35,485 bases of DNA from a bacterium (GTDB taxonomy: Bacteria > Patescibacteriota > Saccharimonadia > Saccharimonadales > SZUA-47), in contig JAUHXF010000010.1 of NCBI GenBank assembly GCA_030427125.1, forward strand, positions 1 to 35,485. Reading direction: 5' to 3'. The notes under the pieces are model-generated. The model saw only the letters and a list, made by a program, of their open reading frames with translations, was not told where the DNA came from and ran no database searches. Every line of letters begins with the position of its first letter. The stretch's first letter is position 1. Both the position numbers and the translations under genes were made by a program. Of the stretch, positions 18,263 to 27,800 are shown in pieces.

Positions 18263-19831
18263 AATAGAACGCAACTGTGCATTCTGCACAAATAGACTTG
18301 TTTCACCTCTGGTAAACAGGTCTTTTTTGATGGTTAGGTTTTTGAATTCTGGGGTTTGCATTATTTCCCTCATTTCTGCGCTCATTTGCGCTATTAGTTT
18401 TACGAAATCAGTGTAAATAACAGATACGGAATCGTCATTTACAATCATGGAATCAAAAAGTTGGGTTATTATATTGCGCTTTTCCTGAACGTCCTCGATT
18501 TGGCTATATATAGAGCCTGCTTCTTGGCTTAATTGGATAGTTGTAATGATTTCATCCTTCGGAAGCTTCTGTGCATCTTCTAAGCCTAGGAGCTGCGATT
18601 GTAGCTCGTTAATACGACTCTCAAACTCTTCATGCTTTTGGGCGTATCTCTCGCGGCCAATCTCTCCAGAGAGCTTATCGTCATACAACATATCGTCCAT
18701 GCGCTTGTATCGGTCGATCTCTCTTTGTGTTGACTCTCTCTTGTCTTGCTTGCTGTTGTCCTCCGTTTCATATTCGTTATTTATCATGTCGATCAATAAC
18801 TCCATAATTTCAGGAGACGGGTTTACGAGGTTATCTAGACACTCTTGAATCTGCTCTTGGACATTATCCTCACGAACGTACTTCTTTTTCTTGCAAGCCT
18901 CCATAGACTTTTGACATGAACCATAGTGATAACCCTTTACTTGCCACCAAGTAATGAGCTTTTTGCAGTATTTACAGGTCATTACACCTTTTAACGGATA
19001 ATTATGAACTCGTTTCTTGTGAGGAGACTTGTTGTCCAGTTTTGCTTGAACTCGCTCAAATAGATCCTCGCTAATAATTGGTTCTTGTGCCCCAACATAC
19101 TCTTTGTTGTCGAATAAGATTTTCCCTATATAGAATGGGTTTTTGAGCATACGGTGAGTATTGGACTTCGTAAAAGGCCTTCCTTTGCGAGTTTTCAGTC
19201 CTACCTTCGCCATTTCATCACATATACTCTGAACGCTATGCTCATCCTCTAAATACAGCTTGAAGATTTTCTTAACCTTCCGAGCTGTATCTGGGTCGGG
19301 TACATGAATTTTCTTCCCATCCTTTAGAACTGTCATGTAGCCGGGCGGTGGAGGTGCTGGCATCCAGCCTTGTGCCAATTTCTCAGCCCAGCCTTTCATA
19401 GTTTCTTCACGAAGGTTATCTGTGTACTTCTTGGCTACTGCAAGATGAATGTTCCACATAAACTTAACATCGGATTTTGAGTTCTTATGAATAACGAGGC
19501 TTTCTTTAACGCTGTGTAGGTTTCGAGTTTCATCATCCTGCAGCCAATCATCAACAGCTACCGCATCTTTAAGGTTCCTAGTTAGTCGGTCAGTCTTTTC
19601 AACTGTAAGATGTGTGATCTTTTCTTTTCTGAGATATTGAAGTAGTTCAGTGAATATCTTACGCTCCTGATTCTTGGAAGCGGTTTCAGCAATTCTAAAT
19701 TCCTTCTTAACCATGAATTCTTTTCGTTGACAGTATTCACGAAGTAGCTTTAGTTGAGACTCTAAAGAATAACCATCCTCCTGACCTTTACTCGAAACTC
19801 TAGCTAGTATGACTGCTGTTTGTTCATTCAC
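18251..19831 (-). CDS. Large serine recombinase (resolvase N-domain + recombinase domain + zinc ribbon + coiled coil)
   Basis: AVILARVSSKGQEDGYSLESQLKLLREYC; VEKTDRLTRNLKDAVAVDDWL; MTCKYCKKLITWWQVKGYHYGSCQKSMEACKKK. Confidence 0.95.
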   Translation of the reverse strand: MNEQTAVILARVSSKGQEDGYSLESQLKLLREYCQRKEFMVKKEFRIAETASKNQERKIFTELLQYLRKEKITHLTVEKTDRLTRNLKDAVAVDDWLQDDETRNLHSVKESLVIHKNSKSDVKFMWNIHLAVAKKYTDNLREETMKGWAEKLAQGWMPAPPPPGYMTVLKDGKKIHVPDPDTARKVKKIFKLYLEDEHSVQSICDEMAKVGLKTRKGRPFTKSNTHRMLKNPFYIGKILFDNKEYVGAQEPIISEDLFERVQAKLDNKSPHKKRVHNYPLKGVMTCKYCKKLITWWQVKGYHYGSCQKSMEACKKKKYVREDNVQEQIQECLDNLVNPSPEIMELLIDMINNEYETEDNSKQDKRESTQREIDRYKRMDDMLYDDKLSGEIGRERYAQKHEEFESRINELQSQLLGLEDAQKLPKDEIITTIQLSQEAGSIYSQIEDVQEKRNIITQLFDSMIVNDDSVSVIYTDFVKLIAQMSAEMREIMQTPEFKNLTIKKDLFTRGETSLFVQNAQLRSIWCG

Positions 19832-20048
19832 TTTTTTTACCCTTTACTAACACTACCTTCCTGCCCTGAGCTAAAGATCTGTAGAAGACAACAAAGTCAG
19901 AAGCAAATGCCTCAGCCTCAGAAGTCTCTACTGGTCTACCTAAATCTCGCTCCATAATCCTTCTCAGTTCCTCAATGCGCTTGCGATCGCTAACATAGAC
20001 GGCAGAAAGCCGTTTTCGCACTTCATCAATCTTGTGCCTATTCGCCAT
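19824..20048 (-). CDS. Small hypothetical protein, coupled to the recombinase
   Basis: Overlaps recombinase start by 8 nt; SD-like GGAGGG before ATG. Confidence 0.7.
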   Translation of the reverse strand: MANRHKIDEVRKRLSAVYVSDRKRIEELRRIMERDLGRPVETSEAEAFASDFVVFYRSLAQGRKVVLVKGKKSE

Positions 20049-20129
20049 GCATTACCCTCCGCAAGCTAAATAGCAAAGAAGCTCAGCTTTTAACAAGCTG
20101 ATCCTCAGTAGTTCAATTCGATACGGAGT

Positions 20130-20330
20130 CTATTTTTTAGGTAGCTTTTTGTCTTTATCTACTTCTTCGCTGACGAGCTTCTTGAGCTTGCTATCGCCAA
20201 CTTCTGCCATAGCCAAGAGTACAAAGTCTGTAAGACTCAATCCATGCTGATACGCAAAAGCTTTCGCATAGTCACGAGTGGCTTTTGATGCATCTATCTG
20301 AAACCGAGATCTTACAGGCTTGTCTTTCAT
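20130..20330 (-). CDS. Small ribbon-helix-helix/antitoxin-like DNA-binding protein candidate
   Basis: KPVRSRFQIDASKATRDYAKAFAYQHGLSLTDFVLLAMAEV fits the beta-strand plus two-helix pattern of RHH proteins. Confidence 0.55.
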   Translation of the reverse strand: MKDKPVRSRFQIDASKATRDYAKAFAYQHGLSLTDFVLLAMAEVGDSKLKKLVSEEVDKDKKLPKK

Positions 20331-20339
20331 ACGAGTATA

Positions 20340-20350
20340 TTGTAATACAA
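20340..20350. promoter_or_regulatory. Palindromic operator-like site 1 (TTGTAATACAA)
   Basis: Perfect odd palindrome overlapping a candidate -10 of the RHH-like gene. Confidence 0.5.
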
Positions 20351-20432
20351 GTACTCCAGATTAAAAAGTATCTACACATTCCTAAAACAACTCCATGTGT
20401 CGAACTGTTAAGGAACTATTGCTATATATCTA

Positions 20433-20461
20433 TTGTACTACATGTCGCACATGTAATACAA
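20433..20461. promoter_or_regulatory. Palindromic operator-like site 2 (TTGTACTACATGT CGC ACATGTAATACAA)
   Basis: 13-nt arms with one mismatch; repeats the TTGTANTACA half-site of site 1. Confidence 0.55.
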
Positions 20462-20624
20462 CTATTTACTAACACTCTTTTCCACATTTACTACCTTTTT
20501 CGATAATGGTACTAACTTCAACTTTTGACAGATATAACATGCCTTCTAAATTCTCCTTCTTTTATATATACTATAGAGAGAAAAGAAAAAATCATGGGTG
20601 GTATTAAACAACTAATTATTACTC

Positions 20625-21410
20625 ATGAAACAATCAGAACCTACACTTAATCAAACCCAAGTAGACATACTTATCATTACCTACAGATTCCGCTACGTTA
20701 GCGCACCTCTACTTGCAAGACTTAGAAAAACTCACGTTACCACTGCTCGTGCTAGCTTAGAAAGTTTGTATCAAAAGAATCTTCTAAACAAAAAGTACGA
20801 TAAATCCTACAAGTTACTGGGTAAGCCAGCAGCTTATAGTCTTAACCCTGGTGGCGTGAAAGCGGTAGCCAACTATACAGACATCAATGACAAGTACGGC
20901 CACTCAATGTATAAAAATGCATCAGCTAGTGAGAACTTTGCTGATCAGAACCTTAACATCCTCGCAGCCTACTTATCGTTAGAAGAAAACTACAGCAACA
21001 TCTTCTCCATCTACACCAGAGCAGAAACTATCGACTTCGAGGATGATTTCCCGAAGACCCTCCCAAATCTGTTTCTTAAGCGTAACGAACCGTCAGAAGA
21101 GCTACCAGACTACTACATGCTAGACATAATCCCCGGAACCCAAAAGAACGTCCTATACAAAAAGATTGAAATGTATATAGACCTCCTAGAATCTGGAGAC
21201 TGGCAAGAAGACGAACACCCAACAATACTCTTGGTATTAGATAACTCCTACATAGAAGATGTAGCAAGAAAGATGTTTGAAGAGCGTAAAGACAGTCGGT
21301 TTATAGAGGATGATGAGATCTTACTCATGACTACTACTCGAAAAGCTGTCGTAGCCTCTCAAACCGCTAACATCTGGTCAACACAGGCCGAACACCTTTT
21401 GTCGCTATAA
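20625..21410 (+). CDS. Replication-relaxation-like winged-helix protein
   Basis: LNQTQVDILIITYRFRYVSAPLLARLRKTHVTTARASLESLYQKNLLNKKY...GKPAAYSLNPGGVKAV. Confidence 0.7.
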   Translation: MKQSEPTLNQTQVDILIITYRFRYVSAPLLARLRKTHVTTARASLESLYQKNLLNKKYDKSYKLLGKPAAYSLNPGGVKAVANYTDINDKYGHSMYKNASASENFADQNLNILAAYLSLEENYSNIFSIYTRAETIDFEDDFPKTLPNLFLKRNEPSEELPDYYMLDIIPGTQKNVLYKKIEMYIDLLESGDWQEDEHPTILLVLDNSYIEDVARKMFEERKDSRFIEDDEILLMTTTRKAVVASQTANIWSTQAEHLLSL

Positions 21411-21415
21411 AGAGT

Positions 21416-21706
21416 TCACTTCTCATTTGGCTTTGGCGTAAACCACTTTGCAGCTTTGGGTCGTCGGTGCGGGCATCCTGGCCAACAGCACGGAGTCTTG
21501 TCGCCTTCTTGCATTTCTTCTATTGCTCGCTTGAGTCTTTTGTCGCGAGTTTCTTGCTGTTTTGCCATAGTCGTCCAGCAAACCCATTCATTTCTCTGTA
21601 TATCGGTGAGTGAATTCCAATACTCAACTAGGTTCTCTTTTTCTAGTTCCGCTTTTAGTTCTTCAGTTATATCGTGGTAGGCAGTTTTTTCTATAATCTT
21701 ATTCAT
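21416..21706 (-). CDS. YdeI-like family protein
   Basis: NSLTDIQRNEWVCWTTMAKQQETRDKRLKRAIEEMQEGDKTPCCWPGC; start set at MNKIIEK. Confidence 0.65.
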   Translation of the reverse strand: MNKIIEKTAYHDITEELKAELEKENLVEYWNSLTDIQRNEWVCWTTMAKQQETRDKRLKRAIEEMQEGDKTPCCWPGCPHRRPKAAKWFTPKPNEK

Positions 21707-21713
21707 GGTTCGT

Positions 21714-22070
21714 CTACTTCGTTGCTCGCTTAACAGTATCAATTATTTTCTCTTCTACTGATTCGTCATACTTCATAACATACCATGCAGTTGGTATGAA
21801 GCTCGGCTCTCCGGTTATTTTTATGGAGTCTGTCACGCCAAATGTAATGTACGTGTGCTTACGGAAGAAAAATAACACCGCGCTGTCTTTCGTTTTTGCA
21901 TATCCTGGCATCCCATACCACAGCCGTGGATGTAGGGTTGGGTCAGTCTGCATTACTAGCTCGTGTATGCGACCAGCTTCTGCAAAACCCTTTGATTTAT
22001 ATAGTTTTATTTTATCGAGTACTTCTTTCTCAAGATCCGCACTCGTAACTTTTCTTCTATTTGTAGGCAT
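21714..22070 (-). CDS. DUF1801-family protein
   Basis: MQTDPTLHPRLWYGMPGYAKTKDSAVLFFFRKHTYITFGVTD; SD AGGAGG upstream. Confidence 0.75.
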   Translation of the reverse strand: MPTNRRKVTSADLEKEVLDKIKLYKSKGFAEAGRIHELVMQTDPTLHPRLWYGMPGYAKTKDSAVLFFFRKHTYITFGVTDSIKITGEPSFIPTAWYVMKYDESVEEKIIDTVKRATK

Positions 22071-22193
22071 AGAAGTCCTCCTAACAATTAAGAATGGTTA
22101 TGATGTGTGGATCAGAAGGAATAAATCGATCTTGATCAGTAACAGTATTATACCAAATCAGTGAGCAGTTTCACGTCTTGCTCAGGACTACGA

Positions 22194-22493
22194 TTACCAG
22201 CGAGGCATATCGCAAACCCTAGTCGGGGTGAAGAACTTATCTCGCTCAACTTTCAATCCAAACGGACCTTCAAGTTCTGACAGCTCACTGAGTGAAAAGT
22301 AACCGAACTCAGCTTCATGACCTTTCACGAATCCAAAACAACGGTCTACACCATCAAACTCGATGAGATACCATGTCCAATTACTCCAAGGAGTAAAGAA
22401 CTTGGCGAAGATCATTTTATCTTCTGGCTCAAGATGCTCCGTTTCGTATAGACTAGGAACTTTATTGATAATACTTTTGGTCAGCAGTTTCAT
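22194..22493 (-). CDS. DUF2958-family protein
   Basis: MKLLTKSIINKVPSLYETEHLEPEDKMIFAKFFTPWSNWTWYLIEFDG...FGYFSLSEL; strong SD AAAGGAGG before ATG at 22493. Confidence 0.82.
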   Translation of the reverse strand: MKLLTKSIINKVPSLYETEHLEPEDKMIFAKFFTPWSNWTWYLIEFDGVDRCFGFVKGHEAEFGYFSLSELSELEGPFGLKVERDKFFTPTRVCDMPRW

Positions 22494-22654
22494 GCTTCCT
22501 CCTTTACTTTTTGTAACGGAGGTCGCACACAAGCCGCACGGCAAGGGTGTCAATATGCAGCGCCCTACTGGACGAACGATATTGATAGCCTTGTTCGGCT
22601 TGTATACTGAGAAACCTACGAAAAGTAAGAAATCCTCAATGATATAATTTGGTC

Positions 22655-23389
22655 ATGAATAACGGTAAAAGCATCAAGTTCTTGATAGGTGAAAGCACTG
22701 ATGGTGAAACCATATACGGTAATTTTACTGAAAGCGGTAGCTTTGTATCATGTGGCCATGTTGGGTCTGGCCATTCAAGCTATGATGAGGGTGCTTTTGT
22801 AACAGATTTATTAAAAAACTACACTCCGGAAGAACTGAAGTTTGTAATGATCGACCCAAAACAAGTCCAATTAAATCCCTACAAAGAAATAGCACATCTG
22901 TGGAGACCTATAGCTTTCATGCCTAATGAAGCTCGCCAATACGTTTCTGAAATTATCAATGAACTAAACCAAAGGTTAGAACAAACTAGTTCTGACGATG
23001 GTATTACTGACAGTAAACCCGCACTGCTACTTCTTGTAACTGAAATAGCTGACCTGATGATGGTAGATCAAGGATTCTACGAACAAGCATTCCTTGAAAT
23101 TGCAACGAAAGGAAAAGCTGTGGGCATTTATTTGTATATAGCTACACAGAGGCCAAGCGAGGATGTGCTTACAGAATCAATACTCAGAGCAATTAGCGGT
23201 AGACTTGTCTTTGCAGTAGCCTCCGAGCAAGACAGTATCCGCCTATTATCGATAACAAGTGCTGTAGAGATTAAAAACCAAGGTGAGCTTTTATTTGTTG
23301 AACAGCTAGGCTCAAAACCGCTCAAGGTGCAGGCACCTTACATAACTGATGAAAATATAACTAAAGTTATCAACTCCATCGAAGCATAA
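22655..23389 (+). CDS. Stand-alone FtsK/SpoIIIE-like ATPase-fold domain with degenerate Walker motifs
   Basis: GHVGSGHSS (vs GTTGSGKS), FVMIDPKQVQLNPY, LLLVTEIADLMM (vs VDEFADLMM), IYLYIATQRPSEDVLT. Confidence 0.8.
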   Translation: MNNGKSIKFLIGESTDGETIYGNFTESGSFVSCGHVGSGHSSYDEGAFVTDLLKNYTPEELKFVMIDPKQVQLNPYKEIAHLWRPIAFMPNEARQYVSEIINELNQRLEQTSSDDGITDSKPALLLLVTEIADLMMVDQGFYEQAFLEIATKGKAVGIYLYIATQRPSEDVLTESILRAISGRLVFAVASEQDSIRLLSITSAVEIKNQGELLFVEQLGSKPLKVQAPYITDENITKVINSIEA

Positions 23390-23452
23390 AAGAAGACCTG
23401 AAGCTGCCTCGCAGAGGGCTTCAAGTCCTCGGCTACAGTATATAATGAAGCT

Positions 23453-23878
23453 GTGTCAAGAAAAATTAAACCAGTACTCTATATAGATATTGATGGTGTA
23501 CTCCTGGCGAATGAGACCAACCTCGCTGATGGTGCATCACAGTTTATTAAGTATGTTGCGGATAATTTTGATGTGTACTGGCTCACTACACACTGTATGG
23601 ATGGAAAGCCAGAACATGCAATTGAGTATGTAAATCGTGCATCTGAAGAAAACCTCACACAATGGCTTGAAAAGTTTAAGCCGACAATTTGGAGTCTAAA
23701 GAAAACCGATGCAATTGATTTCTCCCAGCCATTTTTTTGGTTCGATGATGATTGTTTTACAGAAGAACAACGTGTACTTCGTGATCATGGCGTATTTAAT
23801 TCATGGATAGAAGTAGATCTTCGTAAATATCCTGACCAGCTTGTGCATGAGCTAAAATTATTGAATGAATACATTTAA
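23453..23878 (+). CDS. HAD-superfamily protein
   Basis: VLYIDIDGVLLANE (DxDG motif I), YWLTTH, FFWFDDDC; GTG start 6 nt after TATAAT. Confidence 0.75.
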   Translation: MSRKIKPVLYIDIDGVLLANETNLADGASQFIKYVADNFDVYWLTTHCMDGKPEHAIEYVNRASEENLTQWLEKFKPTIWSLKKTDAIDFSQPFFWFDDDCFTEEQRVLRDHGVFNSWIEVDLRKYPDQLVHELKLLNEYI

Positions 23879-23914
23879 TACTACAACTACCCCTGTATGT
23901 AGGTTATACTTTGA

Positions 23915-24757
23915 GTGATGAGCAATCCTCGCCTACTACAATCCTACCTTCTTGACGGCTCAATTGAGGGTGTAAGAATTATCGAGTTGTCAGAAAGTTC
24001 AATAAAGGCATTCGTGATTCCTCGTATTCGCCTAAACGACATTAAGGCAAGAGAAGAAATAAACTGGCCTGCGCTATACATGCTTATAAATTCAGGCGAC
24101 AATCAGCTTTACATTGGTGAGAGCGAAAAGTTCTATGATCGAGTTAAGAATCACGATCAAACAAAAGATTTCTGGGATTTAGCTATTGCAATCGTGTCTA
24201 AAGACAACGGTCTTGAGAAAAGTGATGTTAAGTACCTTGAAAGTTTAGCCGTAGAAAAAGCCAAGGCGACAGCAGCAATGGAAGTATTAAATCGGACAGT
24301 GCCCGCCCGAAACAACGTACATGAGTTTAAGATTCATACACTTGAAGGTGTACTAAACGATACTTCGCTTATTGCAGAGAGTCTTGGGTTTAGTGTCTTC
24401 AAGTCAGACAACGAGGATGAAGAGGAACAGATCTGGTATCTAAAAAGTAAAAAGACCAGAGCGAAAGCAGAAGCCAGAGGCGACAAGTTTGTGCTCCTTG
24501 CAGGATCAATTATTGACAAGACCTATGCTCCAAGCTGGGAAGAAGCATACCCGAAATCTTTTGCTGAGCGCGAGCAGGTTTTAAGAGATAATGGCATCGA
24601 TCAAGGTGATACCGTACTAATAGAAAAGAATGTGCCGCTGAAAAGTCCGAACCATGCAGGCGGCCTCATATCGGGCGCAAACGTAAATGCCTGGGTCACA
24701 TGGAAAAACGCAGAAGGCAAAACCATGGATGAAATTATAAGAAAAGGGCAAAACTAG
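23915..24757 (+). CDS. GIY-YIG-like nuclease with DUF4357 C-terminal domain
   Basis: ALYMLINSGDNQLYIGESEKFYDRVKNHD...FWDLAIAIVS; C-terminal GLISGANVNAWVTWKNAEGKTMDE typical of DUF4357. Confidence 0.82.
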   Translation: MMSNPRLLQSYLLDGSIEGVRIIELSESSIKAFVIPRIRLNDIKAREEINWPALYMLINSGDNQLYIGESEKFYDRVKNHDQTKDFWDLAIAIVSKDNGLEKSDVKYLESLAVEKAKATAAMEVLNRTVPARNNVHEFKIHTLEGVLNDTSLIAESLGFSVFKSDNEDEEEQIWYLKSKKTRAKAEARGDKFVLLAGSIIDKTYAPSWEEAYPKSFAEREQVLRDNGIDQGDTVLIEKNVPLKSPNHAGGLISGANVNAWVTWKNAEGKTMDEIIRKGQN

Positions 24758-24839
24758 CCACCAGCCATCTTCACTACTCCTTGTAGTACATTCAGGCTTT
24801 TAATACAGAGGTAATAGGGCTATACTTAAGTGTATATTT

Positions 24840-27800
24840 ATGTCATTCAATGAAAACACAAGAGTAAAAATCCCTGCTATCCTACACCTTACAAGGCTAG
24901 GATATACATATCTCAGCCTTAAAGACGCATCATACGACCCAGAAACTAACATTTTCACAGACGTTTTCTATGACTCGCTACGATCCTTGAATGAGGGGGT
25001 TTCGGATGACGAGATCAAGCGACAGCTAGACGATATAAAGCTAGCATTAGATAACGAAGACATAGGAAGAAAGTTTGTAGAACTGTTAAACGGGGCATCG
25101 GACCTTAAGCTAGTTGATTATAAAAATCCCAAGAACAACAAGCTACATGTGGTCACTGAGCTAACCTACAAGAATGGCGAGGATGAGTTTAGGCCAGATA
25201 TTACACTCCTTCTAAACGGAATGCCAATTGCATTTATTGAAGTTAAGAAACCAAATAATCACGATGGGGTTATTGCCGAACGTGAACGTATCAATGTGCG
25301 CTTTAAGAACTCCAAGTTCCGTAGCTTCATGAACATAACCCAGATTCTTGTGTTCACAAATAACATGGAGTACGACTCAAACGATGCTGACCCGATACAG
25401 GGTGCATACTACTCTTCAACTTCGTATGATGAGGCTCGATTTAACTACTTCCGAGAGGAAGAAAAACTTGACCTCAATACATTACTGAGTGAAGAAGACG
25501 AAGATATAGAAAACTTCGTCCTTAAAGACAACAACCTAGCGACGATAAAACATTCCCCCGAGTTCATTACCAACAAGAACCCGCTAAACCCAACAAATAG
25601 AATCAGCACATCGCTGTTTAGTCGAGATCGACTACTGTTTTTACTTCGCTATTCACTAGCTTTTGTGGACGGTGAGAACGGCCTTGAGAAACACATTATG
25701 AGATATCCTCAGATATTCGCTACAAAAGCTATTGAGCGAAAGCTGGACGAAGGAGTTAAGAAAGGAATTATCTGGCATACTCAAGGTAGCGGAAAAACTG
25801 CTCTATCTTACTACAATGTTCACCATCTCACCGACTACTTCCAAAAACAGAACATCATCCCTAAGTTTTACTTCATTGTTGATCGAATTGATCTTGCCCT
25901 GCAAGCAAAGCGTGAGTTTTCAGAGAGAGGCTTGTCTGTAAAGACAATCAGCTCAAAAGAAGACCTGGTAAAAGAATTCAAAACCAATCGTGCAGTGTCT
26001 AATCTCAAGGGTAAACGAGAAATTACTGTCGTTAATATCCAGAAATTCAAAGACGATTCGGACATTCTGCAAAACTCGGACTATGACCTCAATATCCAGA
26101 GAGTTTACTTCCTAGACGAAGTACATCGTAGCTACAACCCAAGTGGTAGCTTCCTTGCAAACCTGCTTGCTTCCGATCGAGAAGCGATCATGATTGGACT
26201 AACCGGAACACCACTAATCAGTAAGGATAGAAAGTCACGAGATACTTTTGGAGATTACATTCACCGCTATTACTACAATGAATCCATTGCAGATGGTTAC
26301 ACACTCCGACTTATTCGTGAGGGTATCGAGAATAACTATCGCATACAGCTAGAAAATGCCCTTCGGGAAATTGAGATCCACCAAGGCGACCTCGACAAAA
26401 GACAGATTTTTGCTCATGAAAAGTTCGTAAATCCTATGCTGGATTACGTTACGAGCGACTTCACAAACAGTCGTATTCGACTTGGAGATAAAACAATTGG
26501 CGGCATGGTTGTATGTGAAAGTGCAGATCAAGCGAAAGCCCTCTATGAGACCCTACTTGAGAGAAACGCTCAAGCTGATCCGAAAGACCAGTTCAGTGCT
26601 TCTCTTATACTCCATGATGTTGGCACAAAAGATGAACGCAAGGACTGGGTTGATGACTTCAAGGACGGAAAAACAGATTTCTTGTTTGTATATAACATGC
26701 TCCTTACGGGATTTGATGCCAAGCGACTCAAGAAGCTCTACCTAGCTCGTGTTATAAAAAGTCATAACCTCTTGCAAACACTCACCCGTGTTAACCGACC
26801 GTACCGAAGATTTAGATATGGCTATGTGGTTGACTTCGCAGACATCAGTAAAGAGTTTGAAATTACCAACCGAGCGTACTTTGAAGAGCTCCAGCTTGAA
26901 CTTGGAGATGAGATGGAGACATACTCTAACTTGTTCAAGAGCACAGATGAGATTGAGTCTGAAATAGCACAGATCAAAGAGAGTTTGTTCCACTATGACC
27001 TATCGAATTCTGAAGTCTTTTCACAACAAGTAAGTGAAATATCAGATAGAACAAAGGTTATTGAGCTTAAGAAAATCCTCGCTAACGCCCGTGATCTCTA
27101 TAACATTATCAGGGGCAAAGGTGAATACGAGTTGCTAGACAAGCTCGACTTCAAGAAACTACAAGGACTATACAACGAAGTATCCCGCCATCTAGACCTG
27201 CTCAACCTAAAAGAATCCCTGGAAAACGAAGTAGATACATCAGGGTTGCTCAATGTGGCTTTAGAAAATGTGCTGTTCAAATTCACGAAAGTTTCAGAAG
27301 AAGAACTTAAGCTGGCAGATGAGCTTAAGGACATACTCAAGCGCACAAGAGAATCGCTAGGCAACAACTTCGACCCAGAAGATCCTGCATTCGTGTCTCT
27401 ATACGACGAACTTCGAAGACTCTTCAAGAAGAAAAACCTCGATGAAATCTCGCAAGATGAGATGAACGCAAATATCCAGTCTTTACAACTCATTTTCGAC
27501 AAAGCCGAAGAACTGAACCGCAAGAACAGACTCCTTAAAGCCAAGTACGAAAATGACGAAAAATACACCAGAATTCATAAACGTATTGTTGAGCGAAACA
27601 AGCCAACACTTGCAGAAAGTGAAATCTTCCAAGCCCTAACAGACATTAAGGATAAAACCGATGACAAGATACTGCTTAATCAAAATATGTTAGAAAACGA
27701 AGGCTACTTTGAAACCCAAATGCGCCAGTTTGTCGCAACAGGCTTTGACTCAACAAAGACTAAACTAGATTCAGAGGCAACACACTACATCAGTGACATA

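Noticed and set aside
20130-20330. Toxin-antitoxin pair
   Set aside because: The RHH-like ORF could be an antitoxin, but no adjacent toxin-like partner is recognisable; operator/regulator interpretation preferred.
27098-27568. 156-aa minus-strand Ser/Leu-rich ORF inside hsdR
   Set aside because: Shadow ORF antisense to a well-supported hsdR coding sequence.
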